Source: an uncultured Thalassospira sp.
Lineage (GTDB): Bacteria; Pseudomonadota; Alphaproteobacteria; Rhodospirillales_A; Thalassospiraceae
Direction of reading: 5' to 3'
DNA length: 18,538 bases
Assembly (NCBI GenBank): GCA_946885765.1
Contig: CAMPHD010000021.1
Location: 1-18,538 of the forward strand
A program made the translations under genes and the position numbers. How positions within the stretch are numbered: the stretch's first letter is position 1; each line of letters begins with the position of its first letter. This document shows, piece by piece, positions 1-7,471 of the stretch. The notes under the pieces are model-generated. The model was not told the DNA's origin and ran no database searches. It worked only from the letters and a program-made list of their open reading frames with translations.

Positions 1-40
1 GGTTTTCGTAATGGTCGATCAGCTTTTCACTATAAGCCAT
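1..40 (-). CDS. iscU: IscU iron-sulfur cluster scaffold, N-terminal fragment (runs off left edge)
   Basis: Only the first 13 codons are inside the window, reading MAYSEKLIDHYEN. This matches the conserved start of IscU, the scaffold on which IscS-derived sulfur and iron are built into [2Fe-2S] clusters. The ATG is at 40-38 and is preceded by a perfect AGGAGG at 50-55 (minus strand) with 9 nt spacing, so the start is secure. It lies 60 nt downstream of the iscS stop in the same direction, as expected for an isc operon. The cysteine ligands lie outside the window, so the identification rests on the N-terminus plus context. It is unlikely to be anything else. Confidence 0.88.
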   Translation of the reverse strand, partial: MAYSEKLIDHYEN

Positions 41-49
41 GGTAAAAGT

Positions 50-55
50 CCTCCT
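50..55 (-). promoter_or_regulatory. Strong ribosome binding site of iscU
   Basis: A perfect AGGAGG on the minus strand lies 9 nt before the iscU ATG. It is one of the two perfect Shine-Dalgarno sites I noticed here, the other being that of iscR. This fits a high translation rate for the scaffold relative to the desulfurases. Confidence 0.8.
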
Positions 56-100
56 AAAAGTCCTGTTTCTCTCTCACGAGAAGGAATTGTTCAGTTACGC

Positions 101-1324
101 TTAGTGTTCAGCCCACTCGATCGACTTGATGTCGATGCCTTCCTGGGCCATTTCCCAAAGCGGGCTCATTTCACGCAGGCGTTCAACAGCAACGCTGATT
201 GAATCAATCGCCTGATCAAGCTCTTCACGGGTCGTAAAGCGGCCAATCCCGATACGAAGCGAAGTGTGTGCGAGTTCTTCGTCAACACCCAGCGCACGCA
301 GAACGTATGACGGCTCCAGCGAGGCAGAGGTACATGCAGAACCCGACGAGACCGCAATGTTCTTGATGTCCATCAGAAGGCTTTCGCCTTCGACATAGGC
401 AAAGGAAACATTGAGGTTGCCGGCAACGCGCTGCGTTTCATCACCGTTCAGGTAGATGTCGGCAAGGCGGTCACGGAAACGCTTCATGGTGTAGTCACGC
501 AGTTCCATGATGCGGGCGTTTTCTTCGGCCATTTCGTTCATGGCGATGTCGCATGCCTTGCCCAGACCAACGATCAGCGGGGTCGGCAACGTACCGGAAC
601 GCATGCCGCGTTCCTGACCACCACCGGTGATCTGTGCGATGACGCGAACGCGCGGACGGCGACGGACATAAAGCGCACCAACGCCCTTCGGACCATAGAA
701 TTTGTGACCCGAAATCGATATCAGGTCGATTTTCATTTCGTCAACATCGAGCGGAATCTTGCCAACGGCCTGCGCGCAATCGGTGTGGAAGAACACACCA
801 CGCTCGCGGCAGATTTCGCCGATTTCCTTCAGCGGCTGGATCACGCCGATTTCGTTGTTCACCGCCATGACGGAAACAATCGCGGTCTCGTCGGTGATCG
901 CGGCCTTAAGCTGTTCAAGGTCGATCAGGCCATTATCCTTGACGCCAAGATAGGTTACTTTGAAACCTTCCTGTTCAAGGTGACGGGCACTGTCGAGCAC
1001 GCATTTATGCTCGGTCACGACGGTGATCAGGTGCGGCTTTTTCTTGCCGTAGAACTTCATCACGCCTTTGAGCGCAAGGTTGTTCGATTCAGTCGCACCC
1101 GAGGTGAAAATGATCTCTTTGGACGAGGCGCCAATGATCTTGGCGACCTGGTCACGTGCGACCTCGACCGCATCTTCCGCTTCCCAGCCAAAGCTGTGGT
1201 TGCGCGAATGCGGGTTACCGAACTTCTCGGTGAAATACGGCAGCATGGCTTCCACCACGCGCGGATCGGTCGGCGTCGTTGCCTGATAATCCAGATAGAT
1301 CGGCTTTGCTTTAAGCTCGTTCAT
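101..1324 (-). CDS. iscS: Cysteine desulfurase IscS
   Basis: PLP enzyme that converts L-cysteine to L-alanine and hands the persulfide sulfur to IscU and other acceptors in the cytosol. With the ATG at 1324 the protein has 407 residues, against about 404 for E. coli IscS. The PLP lysine is in [10 protein letters not shown] (about Lys208). The catalytic Cys is in [18 protein letters not shown] (about Cys331), on the long flexible loop typical of IscS. The C-terminal tail, ending [12 protein letters not shown], resembles the known IscU-docking tail. An upstream in-frame GTG at 1345 would add seven residues, but GAGGAAG lies 8 nt before the 1324 ATG, so I prefer that start. It sits 27 nt after the stop of the second desulfurase and 60 nt before iscU, and is very likely cotranscribed under IscR control. 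Confidence 0.96.
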   Translation of the reverse strand: MNELKAKPIYLDYQATTPTDPRVVEAMLPYFTEKFGNPHSRNHSFGWEAEDAVEVARDQVAKIIGASSKEIIFTSGATESNNLALKGVMKFYGKKKPHLITVVTEHKCVLDSARHLEQEGFKVTYLGVKDNGLIDLEQLKAAITDETAIVSVMAVNNEIGVIQPLKEIGEICRERGVFFHTDCAQAVGKIPLDVDEMKIDLISISGHKFYGPKGVGALYVRRRPRVRVIAQITGGGQERGMRSGTLPTPLIVGLGKACDIAMNEMAEENARIMELRDYTMKRFRDRLADIYLNGDETQRVAGNLNVSFAYVEGESLLMDIKNIAVSSGSACTSASLEPSYVLRALGVDEELAHTSLRIGIGRFTTREELDQAIDSISVAVERLREMSPLWEMAQEGIDIKSIEWAEH

Positions 1325-1332
1325 AGTAAAGG

Positions 1333-1339
1333 CTTCCTC
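1333..1339 (-). promoter_or_regulatory. Ribosome binding site that selects the iscS ATG
   Basis: GAGGAAG on the minus strand lies 8 nt before the ATG at 1324. The competing upstream GTG at 1345 would place this site inside the coding sequence, so the site argues for the shorter protein. Confidence 0.65.
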
Positions 1340-1351
1340 ACTCACTCTTTG

Positions 1352-2482
1352 TCAGGCAGCGTGGCGCGTACTTTTCTTACGCACTGCATTGCCCCGCATC
1401 CGGCTCCAAACGCGGATAAATGTATCAATCTCGTCATCGGTGGTTTCCAGTCCCAGACTGACCCGTATGGCCGATCCGGCATCCGTAACCCCCATTTCCT
1501 TCAATACGTGGCTTTCACGTACCTTGCCTGATGAACAGGCTGATCCCGAACTGATCGCAATCCCTGCAAGATCCATGGCCATCACCTGAGTTTCCCCCGG
1601 CATGCCCGGAAGGATCAGGCAACTGGTATTGACCAGTCGATCCGTTCCTTTTCCGGCAATCAGAAGTTCGGGAGCTTCTGCTGCCAAAACCGTTTCCAGA
1701 CGATCACGCAACGCGCGGATTTCGTCCATTTTCGACCAGGTGGCTTCGCACCGTTCGACCGCAGCGCCAAAGCCCGCGATACCAATCGTGTTTTCCGTGC
1801 CACCCCGTCGGTATTTTTCCTGCCCGCCGCCCCGGATTTGCGGCACCAGCATCACACCGGGCGCAATCGCCAGCGCACCAACCCCTTTGGGGCCACCGAT
1901 CTTGTGGGCCGAAATCGATACCATATCGACCAGAAGCTGGCCCATATCGACCGGCATACGGCCCAATGCCTGAACGGCATCGCAATGGACCTTTGCGCCA
2001 TATTCACGTGCCAGAAGGCCGACCTTGGCCACCGGCTGAATGACGCCGGTTTCATTGTTGGCCAGCATCACCGAAACCAGAACCTTTTGCCCGGCATCGG
2101 ATGCCGCGCGCAGCATGGCTTCAAGAGCGGCCAGATCAATGACGCCATCGGCATCAACCGGAATGCGTTTCGCGTCAGACCGTGCCTCGATCACCGAGGG
2201 ATGTTCGACCGCACTGGTAAATACGGTGACATCCTCAAGCCCGTTCAGGGCCAGATTGTTGGCCTCGGTACCGCCACTTGTGAAAATCACGCGTTCGGCA
2301 TCGCCACCAACCAGATCGGCGATCCGGCGACGGGCATGATCGACGATCTTGCGCGCCGCCCGGCCAGATGCATGAACCGATGACGGGTTACCTGCGACTT
2401 CCATCGCCGCATGCATTGCCTGCCGTGCTTCGTGGCACAGCGGCGCGCTTGCGTTGTAATCAAGGTAAACCGGGTTGGTCAT
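1352..2482 (-). CDS. Second, NifS-type cysteine desulfurase in the isc operon
   Basis: Class V aminotransferase-fold PLP enzyme of 376 residues, predicted to release sulfur from cysteine. The N-terminus VYLDYNASAP is typical of the family. The PLP lysine is Lys194 in SAHKIGGPKG, and the catalytic Cys is Cys316 in SSGSACSSGKVRESHVL. It differs from the adjacent IscS in the active-site loop (CSSGKVRESH instead of CTSASLEPS) and lacks the IscU-docking tail, ending instead in a short basic stretch. It may therefore deliver sulfur to a different acceptor or work as a paralogue. The start is an ATG, with AAGGA about 13 nt upstream, a rather long spacing. It lies 57 nt downstream of iscR and 27 nt upstream of iscS. 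The enzyme class is secure; its specific partner is not shown by the sequence. Confidence 0.92.
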   Translation of the reverse strand: MTNPVYLDYNASAPLCHEARQAMHAAMEVAGNPSSVHASGRAARKIVDHARRRIADLVGGDAERVIFTSGGTEANNLALNGLEDVTVFTSAVEHPSVIEARSDAKRIPVDADGVIDLAALEAMLRAASDAGQKVLVSVMLANNETGVIQPVAKVGLLAREYGAKVHCDAVQALGRMPVDMGQLLVDMVSISAHKIGGPKGVGALAIAPGVMLVPQIRGGGQEKYRRGGTENTIGIAGFGAAVERCEATWSKMDEIRALRDRLETVLAAEAPELLIAGKGTDRLVNTSCLILPGMPGETQVMAMDLAGIAISSGSACSSGKVRESHVLKEMGVTDAGSAIRVSLGLETTDDEIDTFIRVWSRMRGNAVRKKSTRHAA

Positions 2483-2539
2483 CAGTTTAAAATCATCCTT
2501 ATTCGCATTTTCTGATCTGCCCTCGATATAGAGGACAAG

Positions 2540-3022
2540 TTACTGGGCCGCAACCTGACTTGGCTCTTTGATTTTCGTGGTACGCGGTTCGAACATCCGG
2601 GTCGATCCGGAAACACGGCGATCCACAACGTCGGCCAGACTGACAGAGGCCAGATAAAGATAAATCTGGTTGCCAAGTTCTTCCCACAATTCATGGGTCA
2701 GACAGCGGCCCTGATTGGATTTACAGCCCTTTGGCGACCCCGATTTGCACCGGGTTGCACGGATCGGCTCGTCCACGGCGAGGATCACATCAGCAATCCG
2801 GGTGTCCTCGGCGGTGCGGGCCAGCAGGTAACCACCGCCCGGACCACGCACGGAACGGACAAGCCCGCCTTTGCGCAATTTGCCAAAAAGCTGTTCCAGA
2901 TAGGACAGGGATATTTCCTGACGGTCCGCAATATCGGCAAGCGCGACCGGCCGGTCCTTGCTGCTATCAGCGAGATCGACCATCGCCATCACGGCATAGC
3001 GGCCTTTTGTACTCAGCTTCAC
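2540..3022 (-). CDS. iscR: Fe-S-sensing Rrf2-family repressor IscR
   Basis: Transcription regulator that binds [2Fe-2S] and normally represses its own isc operon when cluster supply is adequate. The 160-residue protein has a winged-helix N-terminus starting MKLSTKGRYAVMAMVDLA. It keeps Glu43 in SLSYLEQLFGKLR, the residue known in E. coli IscR to tune DNA site choice. The cluster ligands are visible as Cys92, Cys100, Cys107 and His110. The spacing is C-x7-C-x6-C-x2-H, slightly wider than the E. coli C-x5-C-x5-C-x2-H. Translation starts at a GTG (3022-3020) preceded by a perfect AGGAGG 7 nt away. It heads the desulfurase-iscS-iscU run. I found no convincing -35/-10 pair or IscR box in the 135 nt upstream, although a promoter must lie there or upstream with cysE. 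Confidence 0.95.
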   Translation of the reverse strand: MKLSTKGRYAVMAMVDLADSSKDRPVALADIADRQEISLSYLEQLFGKLRKGGLVRSVRGPGGGYLLARTAEDTRIADVILAVDEPIRATRCKSGSPKGCKSNQGRCLTHELWEELGNQIYLYLASVSLADVVDRRVSGSTRMFEPRTTKIKEPSQVAAQ

Positions 3023-3029
3023 GGTTCGT

Positions 3030-3035
3030 CCTCCT
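3030..3035 (-). promoter_or_regulatory. Strong ribosome binding site that fixes the GTG start of iscR
   Basis: A perfect AGGAGG on the minus strand lies 7 nt before the GTG. This explains why a non-ATG codon is credible as the start, and the protein then begins exactly where the IscR family does. Confidence 0.8.
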
Positions 3036-3131
3036 ACCTGTCGATCAAGACCCGAATTGCCGGGAAATGATCACAAGCTCTGTATTTCCTTTATGGGCGA
3101 TCAACATGTCGATTTGATGCCCCTGTCTGTA

Positions 3132-3151
3132 CCCGCCCGCTTTCGGGCGGG
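3132..3151 (-). terminator. Hairpin after cysE, possible weak terminator or attenuator
   Basis: CCCGCCCG and CGGGCGGG pair as a perfect 8-bp GC stem around a 4-nt loop (CTTT on the plus strand). It starts 6 nt after the cysE stop. There is no U tract on the minus strand after it, so it may be a weak or Rho-assisted terminator, or a processing or mRNA-stabilising structure between cysE and iscR. If it reads through, cysE and the isc genes would share transcripts. Confidence 0.45.
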
Positions 3152-3157
3152 CCAAAA

Positions 3158-3886
3158 TCACTCGGATGCCGCGACAATCCGCGGCTTTGCCGGTTTATCC
3201 GCACCGGCAGCAGTACCTGCCTTGTCGGCTTCGAGGGCGGTAACCTGATTGCGCAACGTCTGGACTTCACGGCCCAGTTCTTCAAGGGCGCGGGCAACCG
3301 GATCGGGCAGATCGCCCAGCGGCGTGCCATAGGCACAGAAACGGTCGTCCTTTTCCCGGCGGACAATTCTGGCCGGAATACCGACCACTGTTGCCCCTTC
3401 GGGGACTTCGGACAGCACGACGGCATTACCGCCAACGCGCGCATTCTTGCGGACAATGAACGGGCCAAGGATTTGCGCGCCAGAGCCAACAATCACACCG
3501 TCCTCAAGGGTCGGGTGACGTTTCAGTCCGCGCTGACCGTCGCTGTTAACACTTGGCGATGTTCCGCCAAGGGTAACGCCCTGATACAGGGTGACGTCAT
3601 CGCCGATCTCGGACGTTTCGCCAATCACGACACCCATGCCATGATCGATAAAGAAACGTTTGCCGATGGTCGCGCCGGGATGAATTTCGATACCGGTCAA
3701 CCAGCGTAAAATCTGCGACAGGAAGCGCGCAGTTATGCGAAAACCGCGCTTCCACAGCCAGTTTGTGCCGCGATATCCCATGATTGCATGGAACGCCGGA
3801 TAACAGAGCGCGATCTCCCAGCGGGAACGTGCCGCAGGATCGCGGGCAATCATCGCGTCTATTTCCTGACGAATTATCTTGAACAT
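3158..3886 (-). CDS. cysE: Serine O-acetyltransferase CysE
   Basis: Transfers acetyl from acetyl-CoA to L-serine, giving O-acetylserine for cysteine synthesis in the cytosol. The protein has 242 residues. It has a short helical N-terminal domain (about 1-65) and then a left-handed beta-helix of hexapeptide repeats (about 66-175). The SAT active-site segment FIDHGMGVVIGET carries Asp81-His82, and the cofactor-side motif TLGGTS is present. The C-terminus is a short coiled-coil-like, Ala/Lys-rich tail. It is the short form, shorter than the 273-residue E. coli enzyme. The reading frame stays open to 4036, but the ATG at 3886 matches the family N-terminus (MFKIIRQEIDAMIARDPAAR), and the likely promoter at 3996-4024 lies inside the longer version. 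Neighbouring iscR and the desulfurases link cysteine supply to Fe-S assembly. Confidence 0.95.
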   Translation of the reverse strand: MFKIIRQEIDAMIARDPAARSRWEIALCYPAFHAIMGYRGTNWLWKRGFRITARFLSQILRWLTGIEIHPGATIGKRFFIDHGMGVVIGETSEIGDDVTLYQGVTLGGTSPSVNSDGQRGLKRHPTLEDGVIVGSGAQILGPFIVRKNARVGGNAVVLSEVPEGATVVGIPARIVRREKDDRFCAYGTPLGDLPDPVARALEELGREVQTLRNQVTALEADKAGTAAGADKPAKPRIVAASE

Positions 3887-3945
3887 CGGGCTGTCCACTG
3901 TGTAATTAGTAGCTTCGATTCCCGGCAGCCGACATCGTCGCCCGC

Positions 3946-3962
3946 TTGCGCGAACCGCGCAA
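3946..3962. repeat. Perfect palindrome in the cysE leader
   Basis: TTGCGCG-AAC-CGCGCAA is a 7-bp perfect inverted repeat with a 3-nt spacer. It begins about 60 nt upstream of the cysE ATG and about 35 nt downstream of the predicted -10 box. It could be an operator bound just after the transcription start, or a small hairpin in the cysE 5' leader. I do not recognise the regulator. Confidence 0.5.
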
Positions 3963-3995
3963 AACGGACAGCAATGATGCCATCGGGTAAGCCGG

Positions 3996-4024
3996 AATAT
4001 AGGATAACCGAGTAACGCGGTCAA
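3996..4024 (-). promoter_or_regulatory. Predicted sigma-70 promoter of cysE
   Basis: On the minus strand TTGACC (4024-4019) and TATATT (4001-3996) are separated by exactly 17 nt. Each hexamer matches the consensus at five of six positions. Transcription would start near 3989, giving a leader of about 100 nt before the cysE ATG at 3886. This is the clearest housekeeping promoter I found in the window. Confidence 0.7.
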
Positions 4025-4131
4025 GTATTTGCCCAAAGCAATTTATGCAAAAGAACGAAAAAACCTACAAAAATACTCGGATATATTTTTCACTCACCCC
4101 ATTCCATTCGTGGACAGGAGCAGTCTGATCC

Positions 4132-4770
4132 ATGCCTGAGGTCATTTTTAACGGCCCCGAAGGCCGCCTTGAAGGTCGCTATCACCACAATGGCGCGGAC
4201 GATTCGCCCATTGCGCTTATTCTTCATCCGCACCCCCAGCAGGGCGGCACGATGAACAACAAGCTGTGCTTTAACATGTTCAACATGTTCAAGGATCGCG
4301 GCTATTCGGTCATGCGGTTCAACTTCCGCGGTGTTGGTCGCTCGCAGGGCGTCTATGACCAAGGGATCGGCGAATTGTCGGACGCGGCATCCGCACTTGA
4401 CTGGATGCAGACCTATAACGCCAATGCACGCGCAACCTGGGTTGCCGGTTATTCGTTCGGTTCGTGGATCGGCATGCAACTTTTGATGCGCCGCCCGGAA
4501 ATCGACGGCTTTATTTCGGTTGCGGCCCCGGCCAGTGATTATGACTTCACTTTCCTGGCCCCCTGCCCGTCATCCGGGATCATGATCCACGGGTCGCACG
4601 ACACCAATATCCCGCTGGCGTCGGTTAACAAGCTTGCCGACAAGCTCAATTCCCAAAAGGGCATCGAAGTTGATATGTGCGTCATCGAAGGTGCCGATCA
4701 TTACTTTGCCAAGCAGCAGGATGACGTGATCAAGCATACTGCGGCTTATCTGGACAAGCGCAGCGCGTAA
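4132..4770 (+). CDS. Alpha/beta-hydrolase of the COG2945 type
   Basis: Small cytosolic hydrolase of 212 residues whose substrate is unknown. The early LILHPHPQQGGTMNN segment is characteristic of this group and probably forms the oxyanion-hole loop. The nucleophile elbow is GYSFG with Ser108. The acid is likely Asp157 in GSHDTNIP, and the base His190 in EGADHYF, so the catalytic triad is complete. There is no signal peptide or membrane segment. The ATG is preceded by AGGAG at 4116-4120 with 11 nt spacing. The gene is divergent from cysE and convergent with anmK, and a strong hairpin terminator follows 26 nt after the stop. The fold and triad are secure. Esterase, thioesterase or peptidase activity cannot be told apart from sequence. 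Confidence 0.9.
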   Translation: MPEVIFNGPEGRLEGRYHHNGADDSPIALILHPHPQQGGTMNNKLCFNMFNMFKDRGYSVMRFNFRGVGRSQGVYDQGIGELSDAASALDWMQTYNANARATWVAGYSFGSWIGMQLLMRRPEIDGFISVAAPASDYDFTFLAPCPSSGIMIHGSHDTNIPLASVNKLADKLNSQKGIEVDMCVIEGADHYFAKQQDDVIKHTAAYLDKRSA

Positions 4771-4796
4771 GTGCCGCCAATCCACACAGAAAGACC

Positions 4797-4824
4797 AAAG
4801 GCCGCCTGATCAGGCGGCCTTTTT
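4797..4824. terminator. Bidirectional terminator shared by the hydrolase gene and anmK
   Basis: A 10-bp stem (AAAGGCCGCC / GGCGGCCTTT) encloses TGATCA and is followed by further T residues. The A tract on one side and T tract on the other allow intrinsic termination in both directions. The anmK stop codon (TGA at 4812-4810 on the minus strand) lies in the loop, so the right arm of the hairpin is anmK coding sequence. Confidence 0.9.
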
Positions 4825-5925
4825 GCTGTGATAGAGCTTTCCACCCCGGCACGGTTCCGGCACACCGGTTGTGCCGGGAAAGCTTAGCGGCAGATCGCAC
4901 AGATGGCGTACTGCCAGATAACCGAAACATTCGGCTTCTACCGCGTCGCCGTCCCAGTCCAGATCGTCAACAGATCGTACCGGCACACCCAGCCGGTTAT
5001 TTAACTGTTCCATCAGATAGTCATTATGCCGCCCGCCCCCGCAGACAAACCATTGCAGTGGTGCGGCGGGCAGATGATTGACGCCTGCGACAATTGCCGC
5101 CACCGTGCATTGCGCCAGTGTTGCGGCCCCATCGGCAACGCCCAGCTTTGCCCCGACCACCAATCCATCAATGCGGGATGCCATATCTTCGCGGTCAAGC
5201 GATTTGGGCGGGATGCGGTCGAAATACGGGTCTTCGAGAAATCTGACTTCGATCATCGGGTCCGGCAGGCCGGATGCGGCGGTTGCACCATTCAGATCAA
5301 CCGGTGTGCCAGTATGGCGCAGCATCCAGTCATCGATGCGCGCATTGCCCGGCCCGCAATCAAAGGCCAGCAGTTCTTCGTCCGGGCCGATCCATGTCAC
5401 ATTGGAAACGCCCCCGATATTAAGCACCGCAACCGGCATATCAACACCGGCACTTTTCATCAGGGCCGCATGATAAACCGGGGCCAGTGGCGCGCCTTCG
5501 CCCCCGGCGGCAACATCGGCAAGCCTGAAATCGGCGACAACCGGAATGCCGGTTTTTTCGGCCAGCATGTCGGGTGTGCCGATCTGGCGCGTGATCGCCG
5601 ATGCCGGTTCATGAAACACGGTCTGTCCGTGAAAGCCGATCACACCGATTTCAGACGGTGAAATCGATGCACGATCCAGCAGAATGTTAACGACATCAAC
5701 ATGCACAAGCGTCAGATCGTCGGCCACAACATGCTCGGTATTGGTCGCACTGCGATTGCCAAAGCAGGCGCGCATGCGTTCGCGCAATTCGGGGCTATAC
5801 GGCACGAAAACCGCATGACCGGTACGCCGGACTTCGACGCCATCGGTTTCAATCAATGCCGCATCCACCCCGTCAAGGGATGTGCCGCTCATCATGCCGA
5901 TGGCCTTGATCCAGCCGGTTGTCAT
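4810..5925 (-). CDS. anmK: Anhydro-N-acetylmuramic acid kinase AnmK
   Basis: Cytosolic sugar kinase that opens and phosphorylates 1,6-anhydroMurNAc to MurNAc-6-phosphate during cell-wall recycling. The protein has 371 residues, close to the E. coli enzyme (369). The N-terminal ATP-binding phosphate loop is [20 protein letters not shown]. Other family motifs are [25 protein letters not shown] and the late [11 protein letters not shown]. An in-frame ATG at 5937 would add four residues, but GGAG at 5932-5935 lies 6 nt before the ATG at 5925, so I prefer that start. The last codons form one arm of the shared terminator. It is divergent from tyrS. No mupP, murQ or other recycling gene is visible nearby. 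Confidence 0.95.
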   Translation of the reverse strand: MTTGWIKAIGMMSGTSLDGVDAALIETDGVEVRRTGHAVFVPYSPELRERMRACFGNRSATNTEHVVADDLTLVHVDVVNILLDRASISPSEIGVIGFHGQTVFHEPASAITRQIGTPDMLAEKTGIPVVADFRLADVAAGGEGAPLAPVYHAALMKSAGVDMPVAVLNIGGVSNVTWIGPDEELLAFDCGPGNARIDDWMLRHTGTPVDLNGATAASGLPDPMIEVRFLEDPYFDRIPPKSLDREDMASRIDGLVVGAKLGVADGAATLAQCTVAAIVAGVNHLPAAPLQWFVCGGGRHNDYLMEQLNNRLGVPVRSVDDLDWDGDAVEAECFGYLAVRHLCDLPLSFPGTTGVPEPCRGGKLYHSKKAA

Positions 5926-6039
5926 TTTGTACTCCATTCCCGTATGCGTTTTTTGCGTCTGTTGGTACCGTAAGAGCGCAGATTAAGCCCGATTTATCGC
6001 GAAATCGTTACCACGCATTGCAAACAGGGCGTCGATGCG

Positions 6040-6069
6040 TTGCCGTGGAGATATTTTCTGTGCTAGATC
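6040..6069 (+). promoter_or_regulatory. Candidate promoter of tyrS
   Basis: TTGCCG (6040-6045) is followed 16 nt later by GCTAGATC (6062-6069). The downstream element matches the GCTANAWC -10 form described for Caulobacter housekeeping genes, and the upstream element is close to its TTGACGS -35 form. The spacing is slightly longer than that consensus. The predicted leader is about 55-60 nt. This is a consensus match only. Confidence 0.45.
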
Positions 6070-6131
6070 ATCGCGTCCGCCCTTTGGGGTGCTCGTATTT
6101 TTACACTCACAACCAACATAGCGCAAAAACC

Positions 6132-7385
6132 ATGACTGAACTGAAGTCTGATTTTCTCCGCGTCATGAATGACCGCGGTTACATCCACCAATGTACTGAT
6201 CTTGAAGGGCTTGATGCCTATGCGTCAGAAAAAAAGGTGGTGTGCTATGTGGGCTATGATTGCACTGCAGACAGCCTGCATGTCGGGTCGCTTGTTTCGA
6301 TCATGATGCTGCGCTGGTTGCAGAAAACCGGCCATAAGCCGATTGTCCTGATGGGCGGCGGCACGACCCGCGTTGGTGATCCGACCGGCCGCGATGATGC
6401 CCGCCCGGTTCTGACCGATGAAATCATTGCCGCCAATATGGCCGGGATCAAAAAGGTCTTTCAGCAGTTTCTGGCATTCGGCGATGGCCCGACCGATGCG
6501 GTCATGGTCAACAATGCCGACTGGCTGGACAAGATCAATTACATCGAATTCCTGCGTGATTTCGGTCGCCATTTCTCGGTCAACCGGATGCTGAGCTTTG
6601 ATTCCGTCAAGCTGCGTCTGGAACGTGAACAGTCGCTGAGCTTCCTTGAATTCAACTATATGATCCTGCAGGCCTATGACTTTGTCGAACTGCAGCGCAA
6701 ATATGGCTGTGTTCTGCAGATGGGTGGTTCGGACCAGTGGGGCAATATCGTCAATGGTGTCGAGCTTGGCCGTCGTGTGGATGACAGTGCGCTGTTTGGC
6801 CTGACCACGCCGCTTATGACCACCGCATCGGGTGCGAAGATGGGCAAGACGGCATCGGGTGCCGTGTGGCTTAACGAGGAACGCCTGTCGGCCTATGATT
6901 ATTACCAGTTCTGGCGCAACAGCGAAGATGCGGACGTCATCAAGTTCATGCGCCTGTTTACCGAGCTGTCGCTTGAACAGATCGAAGAATACGCAAAGCT
7001 TGAAGGTTCGGATATCAACGAGGCCAAGAAAATTCTGGCATTCGAGGCCGTCAAGCTGTGCCGCGGTGAAGAAGCCGCCCTTGCGGCAGCGGAAACCGCG
7101 CGCAAGACGTTTGAGGAAGGTGTTCTGGCCGACGATCTGCCGACTGTCGAAGTCCCGAAATCGGAAATCGATGCGGGTATTCCGGCATTTGATCTGTTCC
7201 GCCGTGCCGACCTTGCCAAATCGGGCGGTGAAGCGCGCCGCCTGATCAAGGGTGGCGGGGCCAAGATCAATGACGAGAAAGTCGATGATGAAAACATCAC
7301 CATTGGCGGGGAAGCCATCAATGCCGATGGCGTCATCAAGCTTTCGGCGGGCAAGAAGCGCCACGTTCTGATCAAGCCGGTCTAA
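6132..7385 (+). CDS. tyrS: Tyrosyl-tRNA synthetase
   Basis: Class I aminoacyl-tRNA synthetase that charges tRNA-Tyr. The protein has 417 residues. The HIGH-type signature is HVGS (residues 50-53, in ADSLHVGSL). The KMSKS-type loop is KMGKT near residues 236-240. The tyrosine and ATP pocket shows [10 protein letters not shown] and [10 protein letters not shown]. The C-terminal 65 residues form an S4-type RNA-binding domain ([27 protein letters not shown]). The frame is open upstream to 5919, but the ATG at 6132 gives the family N-terminus. The upstream ATG would overlap anmK and lie ahead of the candidate promoter. There is no clear Shine-Dalgarno before this ATG, which is unusual for an essential gene. 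It converges with the AsmA-like gene across a strong terminator. Confidence 0.96.
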   Translation: MTELKSDFLRVMNDRGYIHQCTDLEGLDAYASEKKVVCYVGYDCTADSLHVGSLVSIMMLRWLQKTGHKPIVLMGGGTTRVGDPTGRDDARPVLTDEIIAANMAGIKKVFQQFLAFGDGPTDAVMVNNADWLDKINYIEFLRDFGRHFSVNRMLSFDSVKLRLEREQSLSFLEFNYMILQAYDFVELQRKYGCVLQMGGSDQWGNIVNGVELGRRVDDSALFGLTTPLMTTASGAKMGKTASGAVWLNEERLSAYDYYQFWRNSEDADVIKFMRLFTELSLEQIEEYAKLEGSDINEAKKILAFEAVKLCRGEEAALAAAETARKTFEEGVLADDLPTVEVPKSEIDAGIPAFDLFRRADLAKSGGEARRLIKGGGAKINDEKVDDENITIGGEAINADGVIKLSAGKKRHVLIKPV

Positions 7386-7416
7386 GCAGACCGCGTTCAA
7401 ACACGTGCTAGAATAC

Positions 7417-7447
7417 AAAAGGCCCCGGAAATGTCCGGGGCCTTTTT
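7417..7447. terminator. Bidirectional terminator between tyrS and the AsmA-like gene
   Basis: GGCCCCGGA / TCCGGGGCC form a perfect 9-bp stem around AATG. The stem is flanked by AAAA on the left and TTTTT on the right, extending the pairing. It lies 31 nt after the tyrS stop and 25 nt from the stop of the opposing gene, so it can end transcription from both sides. Confidence 0.9.
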
Positions 7448-7471
7448 GATGTGACCTGTACCTGCCCGACC

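Noticed and set aside
704..1531. Open frame of 275 codons on the plus strand
   Set aside because: Antisense to both desulfurase genes and spans the gap between them. Composition is shadow-like.
3100..3113. Imperfect palindrome ATCAACATGTCGAT upstream of iscR as an IscR operator
   Set aside because: It has a central mismatch pair and does not resemble the type 1 or type 2 IscR motifs known to me, and no promoter is evident beside it.
3887..4036. N-terminal extension of CysE by 50 residues
   Set aside because: It contains the predicted cysE promoter, and its Cys/Arg-rich sequence does not resemble the CysE family.
5919..6131. N-terminal extension of TyrS by 71 residues
   Set aside because: It would begin inside anmK, run through the candidate promoter, and add sequence unlike any TyrRS N-terminus.
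6225..7418. Long open frame of 397 codons on the minus strand
   Set aside because: Antisense to tyrS, whose motifs are unmistakable. No recognisable protein features.
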